Positions 8,162-16,613 of a stretch of 64,000 nucleotides of DNA are shown one piece after another. The translations under genes were made by a program, and so were the position numbers. This DNA comes from Pedobacter glucosidilyticus (lineage in GTDB: Bacteria; Bacteroidota; Bacteroidia; Sphingobacteriales; Sphingobacteriaceae), in NCBI RefSeq assembly GCF_002483235.1, contig NZ_DLHN01000006.1, forward strand, positions 104,619 to 168,618, written 5' to 3'. Position 1 is the stretch's first letter, and every line of letters starts with the position of its first letter. The notes beneath the pieces were generated by a model that was not told the origin of the DNA, searched no databases, and was given only the letters and a program-made list of their open reading frames with translations.

Positions 8162-9103
8162 ATGTTAAATAGAAGGCATTTAAGAGTAAAAGTAATGCAA
8201 ACGCTGTATGCGTTTCAACAAACCGAATCTACAGATTACAGGCTGCAAGAGAAAAACTTATTGGCAAGTGTAGATAAAGTTTATGAAATGTATATTGGCT
8301 TGTTAGCTTTAATTAATGATGTTGTGCAATATGCAGATATTGATGCAATAGAAAGGGCTAATAAACATTTGCCTTCGGAGGAGGATTTAAATCCCAATCT
8401 TAAAATTTTAAACAACCTATTTATAAAACTTTTATTAGAGTCTGAAGATTATCAACAAGCTATAAAAAAGTACAAAACTTCATGGGATTTTGATCCAGAA
8501 CTTGCTCGTTCTTTATTTGCGTCTTTAAAAGCCTCAACAGAATATCAGGAATACATCAAAGCTGAAGGCCAGGATTTACATACAGATAAAGACATTATCA
8601 AATTTATTTTCAAGAAAATCATCTTAAAATCTTCTTTAGCTCAATCTGCTTTAGAAGAAAAGCATATCAATTGGCAGGTAGACCAAGATGTTTTACAAGC
8701 CATGATAGCTAAAACATTAAAGAACTTTTCTTCTTTAAACGGAGACCATAAATTAGCACAAATTAGTTCTAATTGGGCAGAAGATAAAGAGTTTATCACA
8801 GATTTATTCCATAAAACTGTTGCTAACGAAACCACTTTTCAGGGGCTTATTGCTGGTAAAACCAAAAATTGGGAAGCAGATAGAATTGCCATGATGGATG
8901 TTATCATCATGAAAATGGCTATAGCAGAAATGATATATTTCTCAAGTATCCCGGTTAAGGTTACCATCAATGAATATCTAGAAATAGCAAAAGAATTTAG
9001 TACGCCTAAGAGTAATTCATTCATAAATGGTATTTTAGACAAAATATTTGAGGAATTAAGCTCCCAAAATAAAATAAGAAAATACGGAAGAGGTTTAAAT
9101 TAA
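8162..9103 (+). CDS. nusB: Transcription antitermination factor NusB (long Bacteroidota form)
   Basis: A 313-residue protein, about twice the length of E. coli NusB; the long form is usual in Bacteroidota. The N-terminal LNRRHLRVKVMQTLYAF and the C-terminal ITINEYLEIAKEFSTPKSNSF-type block are the conserved NusB signatures; the middle (about 100-210) is a lineage insertion. NusB binds boxA RNA with NusE (S10) to suppress termination in rRNA operons. It heads a tight run with the DUF1573 lipoprotein gene 8 nt downstream, then yajC, YbbR and coaE, a gene order recurring in this phylum. Confidence 0.93.
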   Translation: MLNRRHLRVKVMQTLYAFQQTESTDYRLQEKNLLASVDKVYEMYIGLLALINDVVQYADIDAIERANKHLPSEEDLNPNLKILNNLFIKLLLESEDYQQAIKKYKTSWDFDPELARSLFASLKASTEYQEYIKAEGQDLHTDKDIIKFIFKKIILKSSLAQSALEEKHINWQVDQDVLQAMIAKTLKNFSSLNGDHKLAQISSNWAEDKEFITDLFHKTVANETTFQGLIAGKTKNWEADRIAMMDVIIMKMAIAEMIYFSSIPVKVTINEYLEIAKEFSTPKSNSFINGILDKIFEELSSQNKIRKYGRGLN

Positions 9104-9111
9104 GAAGCGAT

Positions 9112-9543
9112 ATGAAAAAATGTTTTTTAGTACTAGGTGTTGCTATTTTTCTTTTCACAGGATGTAGCAATAATGGTTCAACAAAAGGTGATGCTAATAG
9201 TACTGATACCACAAACGTATCAACAGATGGTGCGGCAGCTATTACTTTTGAAGAAGGAACTTATGATTTTGGTAAGATAAAAGACGGCGAGAAGGTATCT
9301 CATGATTTTATATTTGAAAATACTGGAGAAGCGCCATTAATTATTTTGAATGCGAGTGCAACTTGTGGTTGTACGGTACCAGAATGGCCAAAAGAACCTA
9401 TTGCAGTAGGTGGCACTGCAAAAATCACGGTAGTTTTTGATAGTTCAGGTAAAGTTGGTTTACAAGATAAAGTGGTAACCATTTTGGCTAATACTGTTCC
9501 AAATACGACACAAATACACCTTATAGGAGAAGTAACTCAATAA
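9112..9543 (+). CDS. DUF1573 lipoprotein
   Basis: A 143-residue secreted lipoprotein: signal peptide 1-18 with lipobox FTGC (Cys19), a Ser/Thr/Asn-rich linker, then one DUF1573 immunoglobulin-like (ASPM/SPD-2/Hydin-type) domain containing FGKIKDGEKV, ASATCGCTVPEWP and VVFDSSGKVG. The CGC motif is typical. DUF1573 proteins are very common in Bacteroidota, but their role is unknown. It lies 8 nt after nusB and 5 nt before yajC, so it is co-transcribed with them. Confidence 0.85.
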   Translation: MKKCFLVLGVAIFLFTGCSNNGSTKGDANSTDTTNVSTDGAAAITFEEGTYDFGKIKDGEKVSHDFIFENTGEAPLIILNASATCGCTVPEWPKEPIAVGGTAKITVVFDSSGKVGLQDKVVTILANTVPNTTQIHLIGEVTQ

Positions 9544-9548
9544 ATTAA

Positions 9549-9857
9549 ATGATAGATATGTTAAATTTTGTTTTATTACAAGCAGGTAGTGGGGTAATGC
9601 AATTCCTTCCGATGCTATTAATCGTAGTGGTTTTCTATTTTTTCATGATAAGACCACAAATGAAAAAAGCTAAAGACCATAAAAAGTTTGTTGCTGAATT
9701 AAAAAAAGGAGATAAAGTAATTACTACTGCTGGTATACACGGTAGAATTGTTGATTTAAATGAAACTACCATTGTTTTAGAAACAGAAGGTGGTGGTAAA
9801 ATCAGATTTGAAAAAGCGGCAGTTTCTTTAGAATCTTCTAAAAGCTTAAATAGCTAA
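9549..9857 (+). CDS. yajC: Preprotein translocase subunit YajC
   Basis: A 102-residue single-pass inner-membrane protein: helix at about 17-37 (FLPMLLIVVVFYFFMIRPQ), then a basic cytoplasmic domain with KKGDKVITTAGIHGRI, the YajC signature. It is an accessory of the SecDF-YajC complex that assists export. A second ATG three codons downstream is equally possible as the start. A clear terminator follows. Confidence 0.93.
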   Translation: MIDMLNFVLLQAGSGVMQFLPMLLIVVVFYFFMIRPQMKKAKDHKKFVAELKKGDKVITTAGIHGRIVDLNETTIVLETEGGGKIRFEKAAVSLESSKSLNS

Positions 9858-9877
9858 TCAAAAAAATAAATTAAAGG

Positions 9878-9909
9878 TGCCGTTTTGATATATTCGAAAC
9901 GGCATTTTT
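9878..9909 (+). terminator. Terminator after yajC
   Basis: An 8-bp stem (TGCCGTTT / AAACGGCA) with a T5 run. It separates the nusB-yajC unit from the YbbR gene. Confidence 0.75.
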
Positions 9910-9944
9910 GTTGTAAATAAACAAATAGCCTTAATTTTTAATCT

Positions 9945-10892
9945 ATGGCAATCATCCGGTTATCTGCAGCAGAGCGTAAAAGAATAAGTATCTTTATTAC
10001 TTGTTTGTTATTAGCTGTTACCGCCTGGATGTTTTATTCCTTATCTCTTAAATACGATTATCAACTTAAAACGTTAGTAACCTTTAAAAATCTTCCTCAA
10101 AATAAAGCGTTTTATCCTTTACAGTCTGATACAGTTATACTAAACGTACAAGGTACTGGCTGGCAGCTTTTGTTTAACAGAATAGGGGTGGGCTCTAAAG
10201 AGATTAAAGTAGATTTAGCTTCATTACAAAGGCAGCATTTTGTAACTTTTACTGAGCAATTGCCAGCTATAAACCAGCAGTTTTCATCTTTACAGAGAAT
10301 CATTAGTGTACAGCCCGATACCCTTTTCTTTGATTTTACAACTCGGAAAGTTAAGCGTGTACCTGTGAAGTTTATTGCTGATGTCAATTATAAAAAGCAG
10401 TTTGGACAATCAAAAGATATTCAATTAAAGCCAGCTTATATAACCATAACGGGTCCTTTAGAACAATTGCAGCGTATTAGTTATTGGGAAACAGATACCT
10501 TCAGAAAGAAAAATGTAGATGCTTCTTTAGCTGCAAAAGTAAATTTAAAACAACCTTTAGAACCTAATATTAGCTTATTCCCGCTATCAGTAGAAATGCA
10601 GTTACCTGTAGAAGAGTTTACGGAAAAAGTTATCACCATACCAGTTAGAGTGATTAATAACCCAGAATATCATCAGGTTAAAATTATTCCCGAAAAGGTT
10701 ACCCTTACGGTAATGGTTGCACTTTCTTATTATGCTGATATTACTGAAGAAGATTTTACTGTAATTGCTGATTTAAGCTTATGGCGAAAATCTGGTGCTA
10801 GTAAGCTTCCGGTTGTTATCAAAAATAAAAATGCCTATGTGAAAATAAGTCAGGTAATGCCACAACAGGTAGATTTTATGATTCTTAAATAA
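9945..10892 (+). CDS. YbbR-like domain protein
   Basis: A 315-residue protein with one N-terminal membrane helix (about 15-33) and an exported part holding YbbR-type beta domains (LKTLVTFKNLPQNKAF; VNVQGTGWQLL-like; IPVRVINNPEYHQVKIIPEKVTL). In Firmicutes, YbbR (CdaR) regulates the diadenylate cyclase; in Bacteroidota the gene is regularly next to coaE and its role is not settled. The stop codon overlaps the coaE start by one base, so translation is coupled. No cyclase gene is present in this window. Confidence 0.8.
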   Translation: MAIIRLSAAERKRISIFITCLLLAVTAWMFYSLSLKYDYQLKTLVTFKNLPQNKAFYPLQSDTVILNVQGTGWQLLFNRIGVGSKEIKVDLASLQRQHFVTFTEQLPAINQQFSSLQRIISVQPDTLFFDFTTRKVKRVPVKFIADVNYKKQFGQSKDIQLKPAYITITGPLEQLQRISYWETDTFRKKNVDASLAAKVNLKQPLEPNISLFPLSVEMQLPVEEFTEKVITIPVRVINNPEYHQVKIIPEKVTLTVMVALSYYADITEEDFTVIADLSLWRKSGASKLPVVIKNKNAYVKISQVMPQQVDFMILK

Positions 10893-11488
10893 TGATGAAA
10901 GTAGGCATTACAGGCGGTATTGGTAGTGGTAAAACCACAATATGTAAGTTGTTTGAACTTTTAGGAATCCCTGTTTTTTATGCTGATACAGCAGGAAAAG
11001 AATTGATGTTGAGTGATTTAGAGGTTAAAAAAGCTGTTGTTAACTTATTTGGAGAGGCTGCTTATTCCCCTAACGGAAATTTAGATAGAAAGTATATTGC
11101 TGATATTGTTTTTAAGGATGACCAAAAATTAAAGGCTTTAAACGCTATCATTCATCCCGCTGTAAAAGATGCTTTTTTACTTTGGAGCGAGCAACAAAAT
11201 ACTCCTTATGTTTTAAAAGAAGCAGCTTTACTTTTTGAAAGCAAATCTTATTTGGACAATGATTATAATATCTTAGTTTCTTCGCCTACTGAATTACGTA
11301 TACAAAGGGTAATAGCCAGAGACCAAACTAGTAGAGAAAAGGTTTTAGAACGCATAGAAAAGCAACTTCCAGAAGAGGAAAAACAAAAGCTGGCTGATTT
11401 TTTTATCCTTAATAATGAGGAATTACATATCATACCACAGGTTTTAAAATTACATCATCAATTGGTGCTTTTAGCTCAACAGAAATGA
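10892..11488 (+). CDS. coaE: Dephospho-CoA kinase
   Basis: A 198-residue enzyme for the last step of coenzyme A synthesis: ATP-dependent phosphorylation of the 3' hydroxyl of dephospho-CoA. The P-loop GGIGSGKTT is at 8-16; ADTAGKELM (the D of the substrate site) and the LLFESKSYLDND lid region follow. Length is normal. It overlaps YbbR by 1 nt and the next gene by the ATGA arrangement (11485-11488), so all three are translationally coupled. Confidence 0.95.
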   Translation: MMKVGITGGIGSGKTTICKLFELLGIPVFYADTAGKELMLSDLEVKKAVVNLFGEAAYSPNGNLDRKYIADIVFKDDQKLKALNAIIHPAVKDAFLLWSEQQNTPYVLKEAALLFESKSYLDNDYNILVSSPTELRIQRVIARDQTSREKVLERIEKQLPEEEKQKLADFFILNNEELHIIPQVLKLHHQLVLLAQQK

Positions 11489-12423
11489 TTATAGATGATT
11501 TTTTAGTCCTTAAACCAGAGGGAATTTATTGCCGATACGCCGATTTTTATTTAGATCCACAATTGCCAGTACAACATGCTGTCATTTCTCACGCACATGG
11601 TGACCACGCAAAGGCTAATAACCATAACGTATATTGTACTTCATTTACAAGAAAGTTAATGGAGCTTCGTTATAGAAAGCAAGCTGCTAAAAACTTTAAT
11701 ATTATCCATTATCATCAAGAGTTTTTTATTAAGGACGTGAAGCTAACTTTTTATCCAGCTGGGCATATTTTAGGTTCTGCTATGGTGAAAATGGAATATC
11801 TAGGCTGCTCTTATTTATACACTGGAGATTATAAGCTACAAGAAGACGCTACTTGCGAACCAGCCGAATTGGTTAAAGCCGATGTTTTGATTACTGAAAC
11901 AACCTTCGCAAATCCAGAAATACAACATCCAAACGTAGAGGATGAGATAAAAAAGTTAAATGAAATAGAACAAAATATCATTCTTGGAGTGTACGGTTTA
12001 GGCAAAGCACAAAGAATTACAAGTTTAATAAACCAGTTTTGTCCGCAAAAAGAAGTTCATGTACATTACGCTATTTATCCAATACACCAGCTTTACGAAG
12101 CTTCTGGATATCAATTAGGCAAATATCAATTATATAATAGAAAAAGTTTAAAACAAAATCAGTTACAACAAGTATATTTAGTGCCACCATTAACTTTTAA
12201 TAGTTATATAAGAGCTAAAGGAGTAGCCAGAGTATTTGCATCAGGGTGGAAATATTTACAAAAAGGTAATGATGCTGCTTTATATATTTCTGACCATGTA
12301 GATTGGAACGATATTTTGTATACTATCAAAGAGGTAAAACCTAAAGAAGTTTGGACTTTACATGGCGATGGTTTGGTGCTTAAACAGTATTTTAAAGAAG
12401 ATTTAGTTGTTAAATTGCTTTAA
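11485..12423 (+). CDS. MBL-fold DNA exonuclease of the ligase-associated type (SNM1/CPSF-like)
   Basis: A 312-residue metallo-beta-lactamase-fold nuclease of the family annotated as putative ligase-associated exonuclease (TIGR04122). HAHGDH (36-41) forms the metal site, AGHILGSAM holds the next histidine, YTGDYK the bridging aspartate, and a C-terminal SDHVDWNDI and LHGDG give the beta-CASP-like end. In many genomes this family is encoded with an ATP-dependent ligase and an Lhr-type helicase; here there is no ligase beside it, and the neighbours are coaE and DUF5522. Ku and LigD lie about 40 kb away. DNA end processing is therefore inferred from family only. Confidence 0.8.
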   Translation: MIIDDFLVLKPEGIYCRYADFYLDPQLPVQHAVISHAHGDHAKANNHNVYCTSFTRKLMELRYRKQAAKNFNIIHYHQEFFIKDVKLTFYPAGHILGSAMVKMEYLGCSYLYTGDYKLQEDATCEPAELVKADVLITETTFANPEIQHPNVEDEIKKLNEIEQNIILGVYGLGKAQRITSLINQFCPQKEVHVHYAIYPIHQLYEASGYQLGKYQLYNRKSLKQNQLQQVYLVPPLTFNSYIRAKGVARVFASGWKYLQKGNDAALYISDHVDWNDILYTIKEVKPKEVWTLHGDGLVLKQYFKEDLVVKLL

Positions 12424-12581
12424 TGTTGGTAGAGAATATAGATTATTATATAAACGAAGAGGGTAATTTTGTATTTACAGAAGCATATCATTTAAAGCGT
12501 GGGTATTGCTGTAAAAACGGATGTAAGCATTGTCCTTGGTCTTATAAAAAGGAAAAAACCGATAAAAATTTAAAGAAGTAA
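12423..12581 (+). CDS. DUF5522 small cysteine-rich protein
   Basis: A 52-residue protein that begins on the last base of the exonuclease stop codon (TAATG). Four cysteines in the pattern CC-x3-C-x2-C (Cys29, 30, 34, 37), within YCCKNGCKHCPW, suggest one bound metal ion; the tail is lysine-rich. This matches the DUF5522 family of tiny proteins found in Bacteroidota and other bacteria; function unknown. The overlap with the exonuclease implies coupled expression. The stop codon is also the first part of the TAAATTTG box serving the next gene. Confidence 0.8.
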   Translation: MLVENIDYYINEEGNFVFTEAYHLKRGYCCKNGCKHCPWSYKKEKTDKNLKK

Positions 12582-12586
12582 ATTTG
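12579..12586 (+). promoter_or_regulatory. -7 box of the MarR-type gene
   Basis: TAAATTTG, 8 nt before the ATG at 12595 and overlapping the DUF5522 stop codon. It suggests that the regulator can be transcribed separately from the coaE run. Confidence 0.4.
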
Positions 12587-12594
12587 CTCAAATT

Positions 12595-13044
12595 ATGGAA
12601 TTAGAAAAAGAGATATTTAGCAAAGGTTTTGATAGTTTTTACAATAAAGCTATCGTGAATATTCTTTACACACATGGTTGGTTAAGCAATCATTTAAAAA
12701 GCGAATTAGATAAATCAAATATTACTCCGCAACAGTATAATGTTCTTAGAATTTTAAGAGGACAACTTCCAAACCCGGCTACCATAAATTTACTTAAAGA
12801 GCGTATGTTAGATAAAATGTCTGACGCTTCGCGTATTGTAGACCGTTTGGTACAGAAAGAGTTGGTAAAGCGCTCTATCAATAAAAAAGATAGGAGAGCT
12901 GTTGATATCATCATTACAGATAAAGGACTTAAGCTATTGGAAACCATCCAAATGGAAGCACATGTTATCAATATCCTAAAAAACAATCTTTCAGAAGAAG
13001 AAGCAAAGCAATTAAGCGATTTATTAGATAAGTTTAGGGGTTAA
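12595..13044 (+). CDS. MarR-family transcriptional regulator
   Basis: A 149-residue winged-helix regulator. The helical dimer region surrounds the DNA-binding part: ITPQQYNVLRILRG, then recognition helix DASRIVDRLVQKELV and the wing RSINKKDRRAVDIIITDKG. The target is unknown; MarR proteins usually act on adjacent genes and respond to small aromatic ligands or oxidants. Neighbouring genes are the DUF5522/exonuclease unit upstream and the ZIP gene, convergent, with only 2 nt between the two stop codons. Confidence 0.9.
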   Translation: MELEKEIFSKGFDSFYNKAIVNILYTHGWLSNHLKSELDKSNITPQQYNVLRILRGQLPNPATINLLKERMLDKMSDASRIVDRLVQKELVKRSINKKDRRAVDIIITDKGLKLLETIQMEAHVINILKNNLSEEEAKQLSDLLDKFRG

Positions 13045-13046
13045 AC

Positions 13047-13751
13047 TTAGTGTAAAAAGTAACCCACTAAAGCCAATATAATACCCAAAGATACTGCTAA
13101 AGTCTTTTTTAAAGTAAAACGATGATCTACTGTAGATTCAAATAATATGGTTGTAGAGATATGTAAAAATATACCAATTACAATACCCATAATAGAAGAA
13201 TAATACTCGCCCAAGAAAGCACCATTTTTAAGAGAAAAGCTGAATAAGTAGCCAAAAGGCGACATTAATGCGAAAACAACCAATAAAATAGAGGTCGTTT
13301 GTTTACTGATATGGTTACTTAATAAAACGCTTCCAAGTGCAAAAGCAGCCGGTATATGGTGAATTGCAATTCCTAAAACCAATTCTTGATTGTTGGCCGC
13401 TGCAATAGGCATTCCTTCTAAAAAAGCATGCAAACTTAAACTCAGCATAATTCCCCAAGGAAAGCTTTTTTGATGGCTGTGTTTATGGATGTGGCCATGC
13501 TCAATACCATCAGAAAATTGTTCTAACAATATCTGTAAGATAAAACCTCCCAAAATAAATAAACCTACCTCATGGTTATGACCTTGATAAACATCTGGTA
13601 AAAGATGTAAAACGGTTATGGCAAATAAATAAGCACCACTAAAAGCTAAAATAAGTTTAAGTCTTTGCGGATGATCTTTCTTAACAAAGAATACAGCAAA
13701 ACCGCCAATAATTGCCCCAGTGGTAAGGATAAGGATGATTAAATAATTCAT
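13047..13751 (-). CDS. ZIP-family metal transporter
   Basis: A 234-residue inner-membrane protein with about eight helices. The ZIP metal-site helices read HAFLEGMPIAA and HHIPAAFALGSVLL, and a histidine-rich cytoplasmic loop (HGHIHKHSHQK) lies between helices 3 and 4. ZIP proteins bring zinc, iron or manganese into the cytoplasm. It is the last gene of a minus-strand unit: its start overlaps the end of the PAP2 phosphatase gene by 4 nt, so translation is coupled. Metal choice cannot be read from sequence. Confidence 0.88.
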   Translation of the reverse strand: MNYLIILILTTGAIIGGFAVFFVKKDHPQRLKLILAFSGAYLFAITVLHLLPDVYQGHNHEVGLFILGGFILQILLEQFSDGIEHGHIHKHSHQKSFPWGIMLSLSLHAFLEGMPIAAANNQELVLGIAIHHIPAAFALGSVLLSNHISKQTTSILLVVFALMSPFGYLFSFSLKNGAFLGEYYSSIMGIVIGIFLHISTTILFESTVDHRFTLKKTLAVSLGIILALVGYFLH

Positions 13752-14320
13752 GATTGCGTAGAAAGAGCAAAATATTTTTGATATAATTTAGCTATACCAA
13801 AACCAATAAAAGAACCTAATAAAGCGCCAACAGTAATATCTATAGGAAAATGTACCCCTACATAAACTTGTGCTATAGCTATAGAAGCAGCCCAAATAAG
13901 ACCAGTTGCAAGGGTATATTTCCAGCGTTTTCTAAATGTCGTAATCAGAAATACAGCTATGGCAAAATGGTCTGTAGCATGCGTAGAAGGGAAACTCAAG
14001 CCAGAACCGCAAGGAACCCGGCTAATGACTTGTTCCTTAAGCTCTGTATTGTTACATGGTCTTATTCTCTGGAAAGCAGGTTTTAAGATGCTGGCACTGC
14101 CAAAATCTGCGATAGAAACTGTAATGGCTAAGAAAATAACCAGGTACAAGCCTTTCATTTTATACCATTTGATGGCAAAGAATATGATGGCCAGGTAAAG
14201 CGGAATCCAAGTGTATTTATTACGCAAAATTGGCATCAGAAAATCAAACACAGGATTGCTTAGGCCATTATTGATTGCAAAAAATAGCTGATGATCTAAT
14301 TGAATAAGCTGTTCTGTCAT
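13748..14320 (-). CDS. PAP2-superfamily membrane phosphatase
   Basis: A 190-residue membrane phosphatase with about five helices and the three acid-phosphatase motifs: KPAFQRIRP (motif 1), FPSTHA (motif 2, in place of PSGH) and VYVGVHFPIDI (motif 3, catalytic histidine). Family members dephosphorylate undecaprenyl diphosphate, phosphatidic acid or lipid A on the outer face of the inner membrane. It overlaps the ZIP gene downstream and the methyltransferase upstream (ATGA), forming a three-gene unit. Substrate is not determinable; undecaprenyl diphosphate or lipid A are both plausible. Confidence 0.88.
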   Translation of the reverse strand: MTEQLIQLDHQLFFAINNGLSNPVFDFLMPILRNKYTWIPLYLAIIFFAIKWYKMKGLYLVIFLAITVSIADFGSASILKPAFQRIRPCNNTELKEQVISRVPCGSGLSFPSTHATDHFAIAVFLITTFRKRWKYTLATGLIWAASIAIAQVYVGVHFPIDITVGALLGSFIGFGIAKLYQKYFALSTQS

Positions 14321-15048
14321 ATTTTTTCACAAACAAAAATAAGTCTATCAGAATGGTTAATGTCAAACGCGTTTAGCTCATAATTACCAAAGGTATGAGC
14401 TATTTCTAAGCCAGCTAGTTTAAACATCCTTTCAAAATCTGTTAATTTAAAATCTCTTACTTCTTCTTTAAAAGAATAGTGTTTAGCATGATGTTCAAAA
14501 TCTATAGTTTTGATGATTTTACCATCTTTAACTGTTCTGCTGATATGAAATTCAATACCATCAACCTCTTTAACTTCTCTTAAAACCAGTTTGTTGATAA
14601 TTTTCTGACTGTTCATATAGTCGAAAACTAGTTTTCCATCCGCTTTAAGCGATTTACGGAAAGTTTTTAGCGCATTGATATGCTCTTTTTCAGTTTCAAA
14701 ATAGCCAAAACTGGTAAACAAGTTAAAAGCAAAATCAAAGTAATTGATATAAAATAGGTAGCGCATATCATGCACTAGAAAGTGCAAACGGCTATTCTCA
14801 AAAGAATGTGCGTATTTTATATTAGCAACAGAAAGGTCTATCCCGGTAACGTCAAAGCCTTTTTTGTTCAGATAAATGGCATGTCGGCCTCTTCCACAAG
14901 CAATGTCTAGCATTCTTGAGTCTTTGGCAGGTTTTAGTAAAGTACACAGGTTATCAATAAAAAGTTCAGCCTCTTCATCGTCTCTTTGTTTATAAAGAAT
15001 ATGATAGAAAGGCGAGTTAAACCAATTCTGAAACCACTTTTTCGGCAT
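14317..15048 (-). CDS. Class I SAM-dependent methyltransferase
   Basis: A 243-residue methyltransferase with motif I LDIACGRGRHAIYL, the acidic loop VTGIDLS and motif IV-like FDFAFNLFTSFGYF. The fold is clear but the substrate is not; the YkvM/Tam-like small-molecule or lipid methyltransferases look similar. The ATG at 15048 is used; a TTG three codons upstream is less likely. First gene of the unit with PAP2 and ZIP, overlapping PAP2 by four bases. It has its own TATATTTG box and diverges from glmM. Confidence 0.85.
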   Translation of the reverse strand: MPKKWFQNWFNSPFYHILYKQRDDEEAELFIDNLCTLLKPAKDSRMLDIACGRGRHAIYLNKKGFDVTGIDLSVANIKYAHSFENSRLHFLVHDMRYLFYINYFDFAFNLFTSFGYFETEKEHINALKTFRKSLKADGKLVFDYMNSQKIINKLVLREVKEVDGIEFHISRTVKDGKIIKTIDFEHHAKHYSFKEEVRDFKLTDFERMFKLAGLEIAHTFGNYELNAFDINHSDRLIFVCEKI

Positions 15049-15071
15049 AAATATCAATATTAGAATTGTTG

Positions 15072-15079
15072 CAAATATA
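15072..15079 (-). promoter_or_regulatory. -7 box of the methyltransferase-PAP2-ZIP unit
   Basis: TATATTTG on the minus strand, 23 nt before the ATG at 15048. Confidence 0.45.
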
Positions 15080-15139
15080 GCTAATTAAGCTTTCAATTTG
15101 TTTTTATCCCCAATATTAAGAATTGCAAATGCTTATGTT

Positions 15140-15147
15140 TATTTTTG
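15140..15147 (+). promoter_or_regulatory. -7 box of glmM
   Basis: TATTTTTG, 16 nt before the GTG at 15164. It shows that a longer in-frame start at 15098 would lie upstream of transcription. Confidence 0.4.
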
Positions 15148-15163
15148 CCCAAAATATAAGATC

Positions 15164-16546
15164 GTGACTTTAATAAAATCAATCTCAGGAATAAGAGGTA
15201 CTATAGGTGGTAAAGCCGGAGACGCTTTAACCCCGTTTGATGTGGTGAAATTTACAGCTGCTTTTGGTAGTTGGGTAATACAACAAGGTGGAAATAAGAA
15301 AATTGTAGTAGGTAGAGATGCTCGTATTTCTGGCGAGATGGTGAGAAACTTGGTTGTAGGTACTTTACAAGGTTTAGGTATTGATGTTATAGATTTAGGC
15401 TTGTCTACTACACCAACGGTAGAAATTGCCGTACCGGATGAACAAGCCGGTGGCGGTATTATTTTAACCGCTAGTCACAATCCAAAACAATGGAATGCCT
15501 TAAAATTATTGAACCATAAAGGTGAGTTTATCAATGATGAAGAAGGTAAAAAAGTACTTGAAATTGCAGAAAGCGATGCTTTAAGTTTCGCTGATGTAAA
15601 TGATTTAGGCTCGGTAAAATTTGATGATTCTTATCTGCAAAAGCATATTGACAAGATTTTAGCTTTGCCTTTGGTTGATGTTGAAGCTATTAAAAAAGCT
15701 AATTTTAAAATCGCTATAGATGCTGTTAACTCTACCGGAGGTATATTTATTCCTGCTTTATTGAAAGCATTAGGAGTAGAAACTGTTTACGAGCTTTACT
15801 GTACGCCGGATGGACATTTTCCTCATAACCCAGAGCCATTGCCAGAAAACTTAACTGAAATTTCTAAAGTAGTAGTACAAAACAGAGCCGATTTGGGCAT
15901 TGTTGTAGACCCAGATGTGGATAGGTTATGCTTTGTTTGTGAAGATGGTTCTATGTTTGGCGAAGAATATACGTTGGTAGCTGTTGCTGATTATATTTTG
16001 AAAAATAATCCGGGTAATACAGTTTCTAATCTATCTTCTACCAGAGCGTTGAGAGATGTTACTGAGGCTGCTGGTGGTGTTTATAAGGCTTCTGCAGTTG
16101 GTGAGGTAAATGTTGTAAACCTCATGAAAGCAGAAAATGCTATTATCGGTGGCGAAGGAAATGGTGGAATTATTTATCCTGAATTACATTACGGAAGAGA
16201 TGCTTTGGTTGGAATTGCCTTATTTTTAACGCATTTAGCTAAATATGGCAAGTCAATTTCTTTGCTAAGAAAAAGCTATCCTTCTTATTTCATTTCAAAA
16301 AACAAAATCACGCTTACACCAGAAATGGATATCGATAACTTGCTCAAACAAGTTGAAGAGAAATATAAAAATCAGCCTTATTCTACAATTGATGGTCTCA
16401 AAATAGAGTTTGATAAACAGTGGGTACACTTACGTCGATCTAATACAGAGCCTATCATCAGGATTTATTCAGAAGGAGATTCTGAAACTGTTGCCGATAA
16501 CTTAGCAAATAAGATTATTGCAGATATTAAGGAGATATTAAAGTAA
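15164..16546 (+). CDS. glmM: Phosphoglucosamine mutase
   Basis: A 460-residue alpha-D-phosphohexomutase that converts glucosamine-6-phosphate to glucosamine-1-phosphate for peptidoglycan and LPS precursors. The phosphoserine loop is TASHNPKQWNALK, the Mg site DPDVDR, the sugar-binding loop GGEGNGGIIYP and the phosphate site RRSNTEPIIRIYSE. Family members with this set are annotated as GlmM or phosphomannomutase in Bacteroidota; GlmM is preferred from the short DPDVDRL and overall length. GTG at 15164 is chosen because conserved sequence begins there (TLIKSISGIRGT) and a -7 box lies just upstream. Confidence 0.85.
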   Translation: MTLIKSISGIRGTIGGKAGDALTPFDVVKFTAAFGSWVIQQGGNKKIVVGRDARISGEMVRNLVVGTLQGLGIDVIDLGLSTTPTVEIAVPDEQAGGGIILTASHNPKQWNALKLLNHKGEFINDEEGKKVLEIAESDALSFADVNDLGSVKFDDSYLQKHIDKILALPLVDVEAIKKANFKIAIDAVNSTGGIFIPALLKALGVETVYELYCTPDGHFPHNPEPLPENLTEISKVVVQNRADLGIVVDPDVDRLCFVCEDGSMFGEEYTLVAVADYILKNNPGNTVSNLSSTRALRDVTEAAGGVYKASAVGEVNVVNLMKAENAIIGGEGNGGIIYPELHYGRDALVGIALFLTHLAKYGKSISLLRKSYPSYFISKNKITLTPEMDIDNLLKQVEEKYKNQPYSTIDGLKIEFDKQWVHLRRSNTEPIIRIYSEGDSETVADNLANKIIADIKEILK

Positions 16547-16547
16547 T

Positions 16548-16582
16548 GTTGATTGATTTTTGAATGATAGAATGATAGATTG
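16548..16582 (+). repeat. Degenerate repeat left of the four-helix-bundle gene
   Basis: A GATTGATTTTTGAATGAT segment followed by GAATGATA-type 8-mers (two copies). Its reverse complement resembles the repeat to the right of the gene at 17016-17091, allowing small gaps, so the gene sits between inversely oriented related sequences. Confidence 0.5.
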
Positions 16583-16613
16583 CGTATACTGATTAACTCA
16601 TTAGGATTAACAA

